Assembly: GCA_030374765.1 (NCBI GenBank) | Contig: JARGXX010000095.1 | Location: 992,001 to 1,056,000 of the forward strand | DNA: 64,000 nucleotides | DNA from: Agarophyton chilense | Lineage: Eukaryota > Rhodophyta > Florideophyceae > Gracilariales > Gracilariaceae | Reading direction: 5' to 3' | Part shown: positions 32,036 to 44,269 of the stretch, one piece after another | Layout of the letters: each line of letters begins with the position of its first letter | Numbering within the stretch: position 1 is the first letter of the stretch | Position numbers and translations under genes: made by a program | Notes under the pieces: generated by a model | The model's input: the letters and a program-made list of their open reading frames with translations, nothing else | What the model was told of the DNA's origin: nothing | Database searches by the model: none

Positions 32036-33857
32036 TTAGCAGTCGCTCTGCGCAATCGCCTCTAGAAAGCCCATCATCGCAGCGTCGATCTCCGCAGGAA
32101 GTGGTAGTCGAATGCGACGGTAATAACGCACAACCTGCAAGCGCGGGATATGAGTTATAGGCTCCCAAGTATCCGCTTCCGGAGGAAAACCGTACCAACG
32201 GATAGGATATAGTAGTCTGTGGGTTTCTTCATCTTCGCCGTGATCGATGATGCGATCAATGACGTATTCCTGGCCATTTCCCAACGTTTCGGCGGATGCC
32301 GCGAGGTTCCGGTTCCCCGGCTTGTACCTTCTGACAAACGAACGCGTTGAATCCTGACGGGATGTGACAACGTTGTCGTTTCCTTGAACCTCCCGAGAGA
32401 GCGCTTGGGAACTACCTATATCTTCAGGTTGAACCTGCGTAGTCTGTTCGGACAACTGAGGGCTTTTTTGTGCCACTGTAGCACCGTTCTCGGCTTCTGA
32501 CTGCATAGTCGTCGGGTCTACGGTTACCCGTTTTTCTTCACGTTGCGTGTTATTTCTGTCCTTCTTAGGATCTTTAGCCAAACTGGGCTTCTTCACCGAG
32601 GGTTCGGCCGGAGGTGCATTCACCACCAATGGAGGTTAAGCTTCATCTTCGCCTTCTTCGCTTTGGTCGGCTGACGAGCGCGATCGCTCAGCGAGTGGCG
32701 TTCCATTTGACGGTTCAACCTGAATGGGTAATGGCGTGTGTGCAGCCGCTTCCGGACAGGATCTAATTGGACCAAATTTGAAATTATCTTTCCTTTCTTC
32801 AGGTAGTGTGCTCGTTCCAGAGTGTTGGTTCTTGCCACGGGGCTTATTCAGATGTTTCGGAGAAGTGCAGTGGAATGCCACTGTACAATTGGTATTTGGT
32901 GCTTCGCCATCACTAAGTGACCATGTATGAGATGATATGGAGGTAGTGCAAATGCGTGTATTTTTGATGATCAGCTTTGCTGCCATTTCGTGTCGGTAAC
33001 AAGGCAACAATTCAATCTTTGAATTGTCAGACAGAGTGACACTGTATGAAGATGACAACTTGGATTATGGAGGCATCCTTAGCAGTATGAAGTTCAGCAG
33101 ACCTCCTGCTATGTAATAGGTGTATGGAAACTGGATTTACGCTTTTATGCAGGTCTTACGTGAATCAGGAATTGAATACATATAGAAACAAGAATGTACA
33201 CTATCGGTTTGTCTCACAAAGTGCCTTTGAAAAAAAAAAAAAACTCGTTTATTAACTTGTACTGCCGCGCAGCGGGAGATCGCGAGCCGTGTCAGCGCCG
33301 TCTGCCACGGGAGGCGGATCGTCTGATTCGACGGCTAGCTCCCGTTCCTGCTGATAAACAGCGATTGCTTTCCCAGTTTCCTGGGATTCCGAGTTGTCTG
33401 GTGCGGTTTCAACGCGGTCGCGCGAAAATCTTTCAACGTCCTCTCCTTTCTTCAGGACTACCGTGTTATCGGTGAGCTCCATTACCTCGAAAGGTCTGGA
33501 TGCTACCGGAAGCAATTTGTGACGGGGTCCTTCCTGCTTTTCAGGTCGTTCGATGCGAACAAACCCGTATCCTCGTACCCGAAGATCTGACAACTGTCTT
33601 CGCCGTCGGGCGTCCGAATTACAATTGTAACGCGGTTGCGTTTTTGCCCATTCTAGAGCCGCTTGCTCTGTCCTTAACCTCAGGTCGTTTCTCCACTTCA
33701 GATGGTTCTTCGCCGTTGTCGGTTTGTCTTCCTCGACTTCGTCCAACGTCATTGGCAGTAACGGTGGGCTACGTAGTATCACGAGATCAAAAGCAGCCGC
33801 CTTGGTAGACGTATGCACTTGCGTGTTGTACGCATAACAAAGTGTATCTGTGTACAT
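32036..33857 (-). pseudogene. Pol tail with chromodomain-like end, element 1
   Basis: Post-integrase region in three reading frames. The end (32036-32629) has QEYVIDRIIDHG, then LLYPIRWYGFPPEADTWEPITHIP, which matches the chromodomain consensus (V-E-x-I, then Y-x-I-R-W-x-G, then DTWEP). In chromoviruses this module directs integration to particular chromatin. A stretch at about 32853-33243 is absent from the matching region of element 2 and ends in a poly(A) run on the plus strand, suggesting a later insertion. Confidence 0.75.
32853..33243 (+). mobile_element. Probable retroposed insert with poly(A) tail inside element 1
   Basis: About 390 bp found in element 1 and missing from the aligned part of element 2, where DLPPPAV continues toward DKPRGTR. 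On the plus strand the insert ends in 14 consecutive A residues (33230-33243), as retroposed transcripts do. Its start holds a short open frame ending QWNATVQLVFGASPSLSDHV and a stop, followed by about 300 bp of frame-free text like a 3' UTR. No clear target duplication was found. Confidence 0.5.
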
Positions 33858-33860
33858 GTC

Positions 33861-36800
33861 TCACTCCTTTGGGTGATCTGCGATGTAATGCCGAAGAGCG
33901 GCTAATAACGTACGGTTTAAGCGTTCCTCCTGACCAATACAGTGTGGATGGTATGTCGTGATAAACACGTTCCTGATGCCCGTCATTCGGCATACGTTCT
34001 GAAAGAACTTAGCGACAAACTGTTTTCCATTATCTGATAGCAGAACTTGCGGCGGTCCGTACACATACACCCAGTGTTTAGTGTTTTATGAAAGCCTGAG
34101 CTATTCCCGAGTCGATTATCGTCTTCAACGGTACAGTCCGTACAAGTTTTGAGAATCAATCCGTAATTACCAATAGGTAGTGATATCCTTGATTGGAACG
34201 AATTAGCTCTCTAAGTATGTCGATGCTAACCAATTTTAGAGGCGCCTTCGCCGGGAATAGGGTCATCTTTTTCCTCTTCTTATAGAGTTTCAAGAGACTC
34301 ATCGCAAACGTTCGGCATAGCTTTACCGTAGCATGGCAGTCCATGTCCAACGTTGGCCAATAGAAGTCTTTTCTTAGGGTCATAAACAACTTTGTTCCTC
34401 TTGGGTGTCCAGATAGCTTCGCATAATGAGGCAAGTAGAGTACACGACTCTTCAAAGCGTGCGGAACAACGTTCTGATCATGCTTCTCGACATGTCTGAG
34501 CAATACACCTCGTGAATCGAGTGAAAAGGGCAAATCCTCCCCCCCGTTAAGACGAGAGCGTATAGTTGTACTGAAGTTATCTGTGAGTTGTTCATTGCAG
34601 AGCTCAGTGATCGAAATACGCTCGAGTAGATCAGGAGGTTCAGCCCTATGGGTTGCCATGTGATGGTCCAATTGGGAGTAATCCCCTTCATATTTTTGAT
34701 CTTCAAGTTGCATTTCATCTTTGTTCATCTCCATTAAAAAACACGGTAAATCGTAATCGATTTCTCCTTGGGTTTTTCCTAAAGTGTGCAATCGCGATAA
34801 AGCGTCGCCCTGTATGTTAGCCAGTTTCTTCTTATATTTAGATTCGAAATCGAATTCAGATAGTCGTAATTGCTAACGTGGTAATCTCCCGGAGGGGTCT
34901 GTTATTGATAATAACCATCGTAGGGACGAATGATCCGTATGGATGGTAAACGTTTCTCCCTGGAGATAGAGATGTAAGGCAGTCAGTGCCTCCACTACCG
35001 CAAGGCATTCCTTTTCTGATACGGAGTAATTCTTCTCTGCTGCGTTCAGCGTTCATGACCAGTAACCGATTGGTTTCCTCTAACCGTCCATATGGGTCTG
35101 AAAAAGGGCGCACCCTAGCTAATACTCACTGGATTCGGTATCCAAACAATAGGGTAGGTTAGATTTAAGAAATGCCAAGATTGGCGCTGTGACGAGTTTC
35201 GTCTTCAAAGTCTCGAAAGCTTCGTGTTCGGCGGATCCGAATTCCTCGAGCTTAACAGGCTGTCCTTTAAGCAAAAATGCGTTCAGTGGAGCTGCAATGT
35301 GCGAGTTGCGCGGTATGAAGCGTCTGTAGACGTTACATAATCCAAGGAAGGGTCGCAATTGGGTCTGTGTGGACGGTGGTTGCGATTAGCGGACTGCCGC
35401 TGTTTGAGCTTCATGAATTGCAAGCTGACCAGGCCGAATTATGTGGCCCAAATTCTTCACAGTCTTAGCGAACCATTCGCATTTCTGGAACTTCCAGGTT
35501 ATATCTGCTGTCTGCAATGCCTTGAAGATCTCCTCTACATGTCGCATATGACTTTCCATATCTTGAGAGAAGATAATGACATCGTCCAAATAGACTAGAC
35601 ATGTTTTCCATTTATAATTCGAGAGTAATATGTCCAGGGCGCGCTGGAAAGGTGCCGGAGAATTTTTGAGTCCAAAGGGCATCCACTGGAAACGGTATAG
35701 TCCAGCGTTTGACACAAATGCAGTCTTATCCTGATCTTATTCGGCTACAGGTACTTGTCAATAGCCAATGTTGGCGTTAAGCGTAGTGAACACGTTCGCA
35801 TGGCCTAAGCTGTCTATACACTCGTCCATGCGAGGCAGTGGATAGGTATCCCGTATCATAACTGTGTTCGGTTTCTGGTAGTCGACAAATAATCGTAAAG
35901 AACCATCAGGATATGGGACTAACATCACAGGTGAAGTCCAAGCAGATTGTGCTGCTTCTATTACTCCCACTTCGAGCATCTTGGCAACATTGTCCTCCTC
36001 GATCTGACAAGTTCGCGGTCCTGCTCTGTAAGGTGGCTGAGAAATGGGACGAGATCCCGGTATAACATCAAATGGTGTTCCGTGACGGAGCTCTCTCCTT
36101 GTTTTACGCTTCACATAGAGGCATACTTTTTCAACATTTGTTTGATTCTTTCCTTATATCTTTCAGGAACATTCTCGAGAACTTGTTCTTCTACCAGCTT
36201 GTCTGGGTCCTTCTGTTCTTCGGTCATTTGTGACTGCTTTCTGGGACCTTCCCATGCGCCAGTTAATTCGTCAGACACATAAGCAAACACCAGCTCTTCT
36301 GCTGTAGAGACATGAGTCGAAACCACTGCTATTGGGAGCGGCAGAGCAGCTGCAACGATCTGGTTCTTCGGTAAGTGATAATCATTATCGGTAAAGTTAC
36401 TAATGAGTATTCGGAAGGGTTTGTCCGGTTCAACTTGGGCAATTCCTTTCGCTGCAAGAAGTCCTCGATGCTCGTACATAGCTGCATTAGGCTGTATTAC
36501 CACGAGACCGTGTCATTGTGTTATCACGTGTACCCAGGTTTGAGCTTGAGCCTTTAACACTGTAGGTTTCGACATACGAATCTTTGCTGATTAACGACCA
36601 CGAGCCAACTCGTATTCCATTGAGGGTGGAAGTGGAGCAGCTGTAGGGACTCTTCGTGGTAGTTTTCTCACTATAGGCACTATCGAGCCATCGTCTAACG
36701 TAATTAGTCGGCTCCAGGGGCGGATTGCTTCGACACATCTGTCACAATGATCAAACCCCAGAACAACTGGTGCATCCGGTGACTTGCAGACAATAAACGT

Positions 36801-37181
36801 CACCTTCATTAAAAAGTATCCGAGTTGAACGAGCAACTTCACTGTTCCAAGTGTTCTCATTGCATTCCTATTAGCATCTCGGATATCCGGCAACGGACCG
36901 TAACGAATTTGTTCCTGATCGGTTGGTCCTAGTTCGGATATCCGTTTAAAGTTCGGTCCGGCGCCTCTGTCAAAAACTGTCAAACGGCGGGTCAATTAAT
37001 CCTTGTCCGAGCCGATGTCGGCATAAACTTTATAGTTCCTCTTCTGCAGTATCATAATAAAGTTCTCCCGTTTCGACGGACAAGTATGATGTCTCCAAGA
37101 ACGTTTGAGTTCGCGGTCAAACTGTACTCGCTTCCCAACGGACGGATTCAATCCGCTCGACGGAATATGATGAGTCGTCAT
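33861..37181 (-). pseudogene. Pol of element 1: protease, RT, RNase H, integrase
   Basis: Minus-strand fragments in at least three frames together spell a Ty3/gypsy polymerase. Protease: YADIGSD, then FDRGAG at about 36975-36960, where the catalytic DTG has become DRG. RT: a PDGSLRLFVDY block (about 35890), PFGLKNSPAPFQRALD, then YLDD at about 35581-35592. RNase H: CLDTESSEY near 35120-35160. Integrase: LSGHPRGTK and FYWPT of the zinc-binding region, SIDILREL and LLVITD of the core (34156-34791), and LLSDNGKQFVAKFFQ with the downstream E in ERLNRT (33861-34070). Stops and frameshifts show it is inactive. Confidence 0.88.
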
Positions 37182-37279
37182 CAGGACCTTGGGTCTCCAA
37201 GCGCGGGAACAAGGAGGCGAGTACTCCCTGGTCAGCTCTAGGCGATGGAATAGGGCCGACCCTCTAGGGGTTCCCTCAC

Positions 37280-39423
37280 TTAGTTTCCTGACTGAGGCGG
37301 GTAGTTCGCCCTTGGGGCGTTGCTTCCAACTTGCGGACTAGCCTGTGGTGCTTCAGTGTTTTCAATTACTGGAGCTCCAGATTGAACCCCAGGATGGTGG
37401 CTAAGACATGCTTTCACGTTCCAGTAGGTACCAGCCGGCACTCGGGTTCTTTCTTCCTCTGAGAGAGTCTCGTAATTCGTGAGGACGCGAACTAAATCCT
37501 TTGCAGGAAGGGTACATTCTGAAGACAAATGATGACGGCCATAGCACAGATAGCATATTAACGCTTCACGGCGTTCTGCCGACCGCAGTTATGATCGAGA
37601 CGCTATTTGCGTGTCCACCCATCCAGGTTTTCCATTCTCGAATCCTCCTTCCGGAGGTTTCTTGTACGCACGGGATTCGGGGCGTCTGCCCTCCATAGCT
37701 ATTAGAGCTTCTTCCTTTTGAGATTCTGGGAGAGGTGGATTCTCTGTGGGCACGGATGAGCGCCAATTATCCATAAGTTGAATAGAATCGTGTTGCCATT
37801 GGTTATCGCGTCTAACGAACGACGACTCTCGAGAGTCAACTATAGATTCCAGGTGTAACACATTTCGAGTGGGTTTCACGGCTTGTTTGCGTCTTTCCTC
37901 TGCTTTGGATGCACCAAGCGTTGTGGTGTTCGGCATAACTCCGCGAGCTCTTACCGCGTCACCCTCAGCTTGTGCAAACTGAACCAATTCCAGAAATGGG
38001 GTTCTTTCATGGTTTTTGCGATGTCGAGCCACTAGAGATTTGATACTGGGTTCGAGCCCATCGATGAACAAGGTAATCTTGTCCTCTGTTGAGTGAACGT
38101 TTCCACAGCACGTGGCCATTTTGTTAAGCCTCGATCTGTACTCTGCTTCTACCTCACAAGGTTTCTGGGTTACATCACGAAGATCTATGATAGCCTGTCG
38201 GATTGCGTTTGATGTCGAATAGCTTCGCAGTAAGTACTGCACTGCCTTTGGCCAGGATTTTACACCTCCTTCGTCAGCTGTCAGGGATCCGCAAACGGAA
38301 CGATGTTGCTCTGACGCAAAACCATTTAAGTTGTCCGCCTCGGAAACGAAACGAGTAGGGACTCGATAACAAGAATGGGCGTTTTTTTCATCAAAGACTA
38401 GATCATTCAGTCCCATCTTCAACCGCCTAATGTGGTCCTTAACATTTGCGGTTTCGCGACCCGATCGCTTCTTTCCTCCTCTCTTTTGGCGATTATACCT
38501 GTATTCCAGGACCTTCCGATACAACGGATTCGTACAAGGAAGTGGCCTGAGACGCTTGTATTTAGGACCTTTCTTCCTTAATAGCCAAGAAGACTTGTTC
38601 CTTTTCCTAGAACGGGAACTACGATGATCATCATCTCTGGAATCGTCCGTGGACGTATTCGATGAGTCAGACTCGTCAGCACTGCATTCCTCATCTTCCG
38701 ATCCAGATGAATCATCACTAGTGTACAGCTTGGACTTTCGCTTCGTGCGACGTCTCGACTTCGATTTCTTCGAACGCTCTTTCCTCAGGATGATTTCAGT
38801 TTCGTCTCTCACGACTTGGGTAGCAGTATTATGCGCGTTCAATACTGCCTCCAGGCGTTCCAGACGAGGGAAAATCGAGTGAGGATTTACTCAACGTTAA
38901 CGGTCAGGCCTAGTAAAGCCTCCGGAGCATTAATATGCCTTTCAATTACTTGGTTCAAATCCTTTTACAGGGTTCTCACAACTGCGAACATCGGGTTTGT
39001 TTCTTCTCGACGAGCGAGTTCGTCTGGTTCTCGGCGCAAGTGCTCGACATCCTCGGTAATGACCCTATTCTGCGATTCCAATCCAATGATTCGCTTACGA
39101 TAGGCGTTTGAATCAGATTTGAGACTAAGCACATAAGCGCGTTAGAAATTCTCTCAAACAGGGGTTACGACTTGTTGGTCTCTAGGTTCTTTATCGGAAA
39201 CATCGGCCTGCGTGATTGGTTCAATAGCCAATTCCACGGCCATGGGTACATCCGAGAGATCTCGTCGATCGGCTACCGAACGAGAGCGTGTCATCGCCTG
39301 ACGGTATAGTCGCTCTCCGGCTTCTGTATATGAGGCGAGCCTCGGTTGCGGACGTGGGTCTGAAGGAGACGGGGCACCAGTACTAGACTGGAACTTCTTT
39401 TTCGGCTCTCCAAACAAATCCAA
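37280..39423 (-). pseudogene. Gag of element 1
   Basis: Starts at an ATG at 39423 (MDLFGEPKK). RLASYTEAGERLYRQAMTRSRSV near the N terminus is shared with element 2. A Lys/Arg/Ser/Asp-rich stretch with two acidic runs precedes a retrotransposon gag-type helical domain (SWPKAVQYLLRSYSTSNAIRQ, then KITLFIDGLEPSIKSLVARH, about 38250-38000). The zinc-knuckle region and SECTLPAKDLVRVL follow, ending at 37280. Frames change at least twice. The conserved gag helices support the gypsy assignment. Confidence 0.82.
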
Positions 39424-39604
39424 TGTTCGGAGACGAAATACTTGAGGTTTTCAACTGAATACGACAGCGTAGTTAACTACGGAACTCCGTAATAGCTGGA
39501 CGTGTTTGGAAACCGTTCAGGGGATCCTGTTCCAATCGAATTTAAAATCGGTATCGATTCCACGTTCCAGTTGGGAAATATTTGGAGTAGCCAACCACAG
39601 TGTT

Positions 39605-39621
39605 TGTAAGTCGGGAGACCA
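39605..39621 (-). other. Primer-binding site of element 1
   Basis: Two bases inside the 5' LTR, the minus strand reads TGGTCTCCCGACTTACA. TGG is the expected complement of a tRNA CCA end. Element 2 has TGGTCTCCTGACTTA at the same position. The tRNA species is not identified. Confidence 0.65.
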
Positions 39622-39623
39622 CT

Positions 39624-40271
39624 TGTAGTATCCGTTCTAACGGAGAGAGCAAGCATCTGCGAGAGTGTTCGGGACTGCCGAATGGGGGCTTGCGGCTAAG
39701 GGGAAGATGTGGTAGATCACAACACTAGTGAGCTAGAATCAGGGTTGTGAGGCCCCACACGCCAATGAGGGTGGTTGGTACTATGGAACGGACAACTACT
39801 TGTTGTAGCTCGTCCGGATCTCCGGTTAAGGAATCATGAGCAAGGAACAAGAAAGTTCGTAAACCCGTTGTTATCTCCTTTACTTTGGAGTCGGCGCTCC
39901 CCTCTGTGCCTTATGTACTGTGGACAGGGGTGAGCGCTGCACATAATAATATCTAGATACTTGGTTAGCCCATTAACCCCTCTACAGTACGGGATAAATA
40001 GCTCTAAATGGGCTTTCACCTACGAAGGGTAGGCTTGGTTGCCACGTGGCTACCCACCATATGCGCCGTTGCCAATCCGGTATTTCCCTACAAAGGGTCG
40101 AATCGGATGCGCCGTTGCAGGGCGAGATTCCACGTGTGACGTACCACCTCGCGGGCTATCTGCGGGATGCTGCTTCATAACTTCATCATAGCTGTTGCCC
40201 TCAGCTATGAGTAGCGTCCTACTTGAACAGAAAATATTCCATCGGTATTCCGAGTGTATGAGAATACTACA
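39624..40271 (-). repeat. 5' LTR of element 1
   Basis: 648 bp, direct repeat of 29353-30003, with TGTAGTA at one end and ATACTACA at the other. It should carry the element's promoter. A hairpin at 39893-39938 is shared with all four LTRs in the window. Confidence 0.93.
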
Positions 40272-40448
40272 GATGTATTGGTTCTGCATATTTGGCGAGA
40301 AAGCCTGACGAAGGAGAGCAGTTAGAGTGAGATGAAGGTGAAACACATCAGACTCACTGTCAAGATCTACGAAAGAAAACTTCAAAATTATTCTAAACCT
40401 CGCGGACTGATTTGCTTCATTCAATAATGAAGTCATTTCACCCTTTTT

Positions 40449-40635
40449 CTATACCACTTGGATACAGCGCTCCTGGATAGAGCTGAAAAGTGATTTACAA
40501 AACTCTTCAGCCAAATTATTCCAACATCGAATAACACATTCCAGGACCGTTCCCACATCCTGAAATTTCACCACAAATACTTTCCATTACGTTGTAGTCT
40601 GGTGACTTAGCCGGCCAGAGCAAAACATTAAATTA
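40449..40635 (-). pseudogene. Tc1/mariner transposase, C-terminal fossil
   Basis: The minus strand encodes NVLLWPAKSPDYNVMES, then CGEI. This is the hallmark of the Tc1/mariner catalytic region (LxWPAxSPDLNPIEN, with the third catalytic residue). After one frameshift, CWNNLAEEFCKSLFSSIQERC follows, which is the usual end of the protein (W-x-x-I-P-x-E, then the L-x-S-M-P-R-R-C type). Upstream catalytic parts are not recognisable. The fossil lies just outside the 5' LTR of element 1. Confidence 0.75.
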
Positions 40636-42464
40636 TAATCAGCCCACGATTTTGTAGTTGTCGTTGTGCTGGGGTTCCTCGCTCTTGGCCCGGAAGCGGT
40701 GGACCAATCCGACGCTTACCACCTTTGAGCGACCATGATTGAACGAGGGTATGCTCGCACTCGAACAAGAGCGGAAGCAGGGTAAAAAAGTTAAAGGTCC
40801 AAGCTAGTACAAGCCGGCAAGTGCATTTTACTCATCAATACAGCGAGTAGAAAATGAAATAATTGAACTGGAAAAACGTAACTGAACCTCAAAATTGGAC
40901 AAGACACGGCGTAGGCGAATATATTGGGAGGAGGTGTAGAACCATGCCACCCGAGGCGGCAGTCGGTGCGCTCAGCTCAATTATGGTTGTCTGGTGGCAG
41001 ATTGATTTTGTTGGTTGTGATTCTCCGATCATACTCATGCTGCGCTGTCACTAGTGAAATGTTTCAAATACCAGAAACAGAGACACTCTCTTCGTTCATG
41101 CGTATAAGTTTGTTCCAAAACGGGGACTGCTAAAGCGGGCATATTCCGTTTCTTAGGGATCAGTTGCAATCAGAGAGATATGAAACTGTCTACAACCTCT
41201 ATAGACCAGAAAACGCACAGAAATTTTGCGTGCATTTCCCGGTGGAAAGTGGCGGCGGAAATGAAAACTATAGACGCCGTTTCACTCAGCTTTCAAGTGC
41301 CGTAGAAGAACTTCAGAACTGGGCTGAATGCAATATTCTGCAGTGGTGCAGAGAGCAGACCACGCTGTCTCATATCACTGCAGTCGCGGCATACTTGACA
41401 TAAGTATAAAACAAAGCGGGCACTCTGTCGCCTTCCGGTGCGCGGGTGCGGACGGACGAGGAAGGTTGCCCCTTAAGGTTCGAGCCGATCTTGACAACCG
41501 TTCAGGGAAGGTCAGACGTCATGCAGCTCCCTACTGCATGAGATGTTCTTTATAATTAGTTCAACCCTTCTGTAGCGATGGTATTTTGTGGCAGAAGCGC
41601 TGCGTAATAAATGATATGATCTGTGGCGATTCCTCTTCAGTTGAAGTTGAATCGCAGATATCGTCGTTACTAATAAAACAAGAAAACTCAAATGATACAA
41701 AAGTCTAAAACTGATGATCTTTTTCCCTGCTTTTTCTACGTTGTCGGTACTATGAGTTCTATGTCTCTGCTTGCTGATGCTTGGCTCAAACTGAATTATT
41801 CTCAAGAGTTGAAACGTGATCTTCTTAAGTTCTGGGTAGAAATGTACGCATTGCATATTTCTCGAATAAATGGTCAACAAACGAAACAGAACTTTACTGT
41901 ATTTATGACGCAAGTCCAGAAAAATAACGAGAAATACGATGTAATTTAAAGCGCGCAGCACGTTTATGGTGCTGAGACAAAGTATGACGTAGATGTAACC
42001 CAATTTTGGGCATAATATTGCCATAATCATTTCTTTGTTGACAACACGGAATTTCTGAAGCCTATTATCGAAGGTAGAGAAACAAGATGCCTATTACACA
42101 GGTTTATGGGAAAAGAGGCCTAATAAAAGCATAAGGTCAGATCGCAAGTGCACTTTGGAGAGATTTTAACAGTGATCACGGCCAAAGTATTGGGAGCGAG
42201 ATAAAAAAAGTGTGCAGATTGTGTTGAGATGCCTTGTGTAGTATACGGGCGGAACCGCGGGGATAAGCGGGAATGGCATACTGGACGGACGGCGGTGTGG
42301 ACAAGGCTGGTGATGGCCACGTGCCTACCAGGGGCTGCCGCATACCAAAACGGATGAACACTAGTACAGCATTTAGTCATTGATTTTTTTAGTTAGAACA
42401 GGGTAAGGTTCCTTTCCTGCAATTTTCTGCTTTTTTCGCGAAAAGTAAGCGGCGTGATATTTTA
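40636..42464. other. Region without a confident gene
   Basis: About 1.8 kb with modest frames on both strands. A plus-strand text at 41692-41949 (LKRDLLKFWVEMYALHIS) is protein-like but unidentified; the overlapping minus-strand frame at 41512-42030 is hydrophobic and probably its shadow. No terminal repeats found. Confidence 0.4.
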
Positions 42465-42773
42465 ATGGTCCGCCGTAGTCGGCTCTGGAACTGCTTCCAT
42501 GGATACCGATGGGAATATCGAATCAGGTCGAAGAGGAAGCGAGCGTCAGGTACACCGGATGTGCGCAGAGATCGCAAGTCCCAGCGCCGTGGTGCCGGGA
42601 GGGCGAGTGGGGGTGCCAGTGGTGGTAAAAAAGGCCCGACGAGATGCGGGCTCGGGAGTGTGAGAGATGCAAGGGTTCGCAGAGAGGGCAGTTAATCTGA
42701 GCAAACGGTAAGGGAGGAGATTTTCGCGAAGCCGAGTAACGAGAATGCGAGGAAAGCGACAACAAAACGAAAT

Positions 42774-44230
42774 GTGGACATTGAGAAGTTGCACGAAACG
42801 AAGGGCGGGAAAGACAAAGATATGAGCATGGGTACTGCGCCGAACGGACGTCCACGTGCACTTGCACGGAAGAGATGGACTCCCAGAACACGTGGAGATG
42901 ATATGAAAATGGTAAGGAGACTTACTAACATGATTAAGAAAGAGAGTAGGGCCGTTGCGAAATGTGCAGATGCCAACCTCGGGATCCGAGCAGCGGCTGA
43001 AGTCTTTGAGGAAGAATTAATATTAGAAGACGTAGAACAGCGGGAAGCGAAGTCGAGAAGCGAGGCGGACGAGTCGGCACGGAGACAGACTTCGCATGTA
43101 TTTCGAAGAGGGGAATCAAGGCGAGACAATGAAACATCTCAGCGTACTAGAGGAATGGGAAGAAGGGTAACCGATGTTATTTAGAGTGGCACTGGAACCG
43201 GGACGGGGCGCTCAGGCGACAGGGCAGGGTTTTCAGGTTCACAAGGCGCTGCACATGATAGGATACTGGTTCTCATACGAATGAGAGATGGGAGGGAATC
43301 CAGTGGGGTCAGAACTTATTGGCCACGTCATGGAACTACCGTAGAAGTAGTTTCTAGAGGAGAAGCTTTGGCGAGACGAGAAACACCGCGAGGAACAGAA
43401 GCACTGCGAACAAGGGGACTGGAAGGCCAAACCGTAGTAGTAGATGAAAGGGAAGATATGCCACCTGTTGTGGGAGAGTGTTTGGTACGTGGGTCTGGTG
43501 GAGAAGAGGGAGCTGGTGGTAGAAGTAGATCGCGGACTCCAGATGGCGTGTGTGTGAGAAAGACGAGTACAATACCGAGAATGGCGGCAAGGACTGCTAT
43601 GGGTGAGCCAGGTCGATTTGAGGCTGTAAGCGGACGATCTGTTGTTGAGGACGAGAAAAAGGGTACAAAGCCTTTGGAGGTGGATGTGAATATGTTACAG
43701 CGTAGTGCTTTGGTTGAGAAGGTGAATGTTTTGAATAGACACTTGACAAAGGTGAAGGAGGATTACTATAGTGTCATGGTGCGTTTGAAGTTGACGCAGA
43801 AGGAAGTGGATCGATTGAGGGGAGAGGTTCGTGGACAGAATTTGGAGAGTTTCAGTACGTGGATGGGGCGGTGAGGCATCTTGCAAGACTGAAAGCGTGA
43901 ATTGTTTGCGAGCTGACAACCATTGGACATGGACGTTGAACGCGGGGGGACAGAGGCAATTGTTGTTTACTACGTTAGACGATAAGTATATACCGCTTGC
44001 AGTGGAAGGATTTTTTGGGGTGGCTTCGGACGTAGTGAGGAAGAGGAATAGTGTGGGGTTTGGGCACGATGGGTTTCTTGCAGGGTAAGGAAGGAGAGTG
44101 GCAAGAAATTCGGAGATGGTTGCGACGGTGGGAATTTGGATGCCGTCATCTGAGAAGATCTACCTTGCAGTGAAAGAGCATTTCTTTGGGGACAACTTGA
44201 TAAAACGCCTCGGTGCTGTAATAAATTGCT
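42774..44230 (+). pseudogene. Orphan coiled-coil gene, decayed
   Basis: Plus-strand frames 42774-43184 and 43281-43874, then a shift to the frame of 43831-44088 and on to about 44230, appear to be one broken gene. The first part is very charged (Arg/Glu/Lys). The middle has an evident heptad coiled coil (ALVEKVNVLNRHL to RLKLTQKEVDRLRGEV). The end has a compact-looking domain (WTWTLNAGGQRQLLF, DDKYIPLAVEGFFG, VGFGHDGFLAG). I do not recognise the family. It converges on another orphan gene of the minus strand near 44250. It may be a mobile-element gene rather than a host gene. Confidence 0.4.
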
Positions 44231-44269
44231 ACTTTGGAGCCTGCAAACCGTAAGAGTCGTATTTTATTT

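Larger units (their letters stand above)
29353..40271 (-). mobile_element. Ty3/gypsy LTR retrotransposon, element 1 (decayed)
   Basis: About 10.9 kb bounded by two long direct repeats of about 650 bp that start TGTAGTAT and end ATACTACA on the plus strand. The flanking 5-mers are GTTGT on the left and GATGT on the right, a likely target duplication with one mismatch. Gag-pol runs on the minus strand, so the 5' LTR is the right one. Order in the element's sense: LTR, primer-binding site, gag, protease, RT, RNase H, integrase, chromodomain-like tail, then an antisense gene, then the 3' LTR. Gag-pol is broken by many stops and shifts, so the copy is dead. The terminal chromodomain-like segment after integrase is the mark of chromoviruses. 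Confidence 0.9.

Noticed and set aside
41512..42030. 172-codon hydrophobic minus-strand frame
   Set aside because: Hydrophobicity follows from AT-rich sequence. The opposite strand reads equally well as protein, and no motif decides.
42465..42695. 76-codon plus-strand frame upstream of the coiled-coil orphan gene
   Set aside because: Arg/Gly-rich and short. It may be the start of the decayed gene, but a frame break and lack of any motif leave it unsupported.
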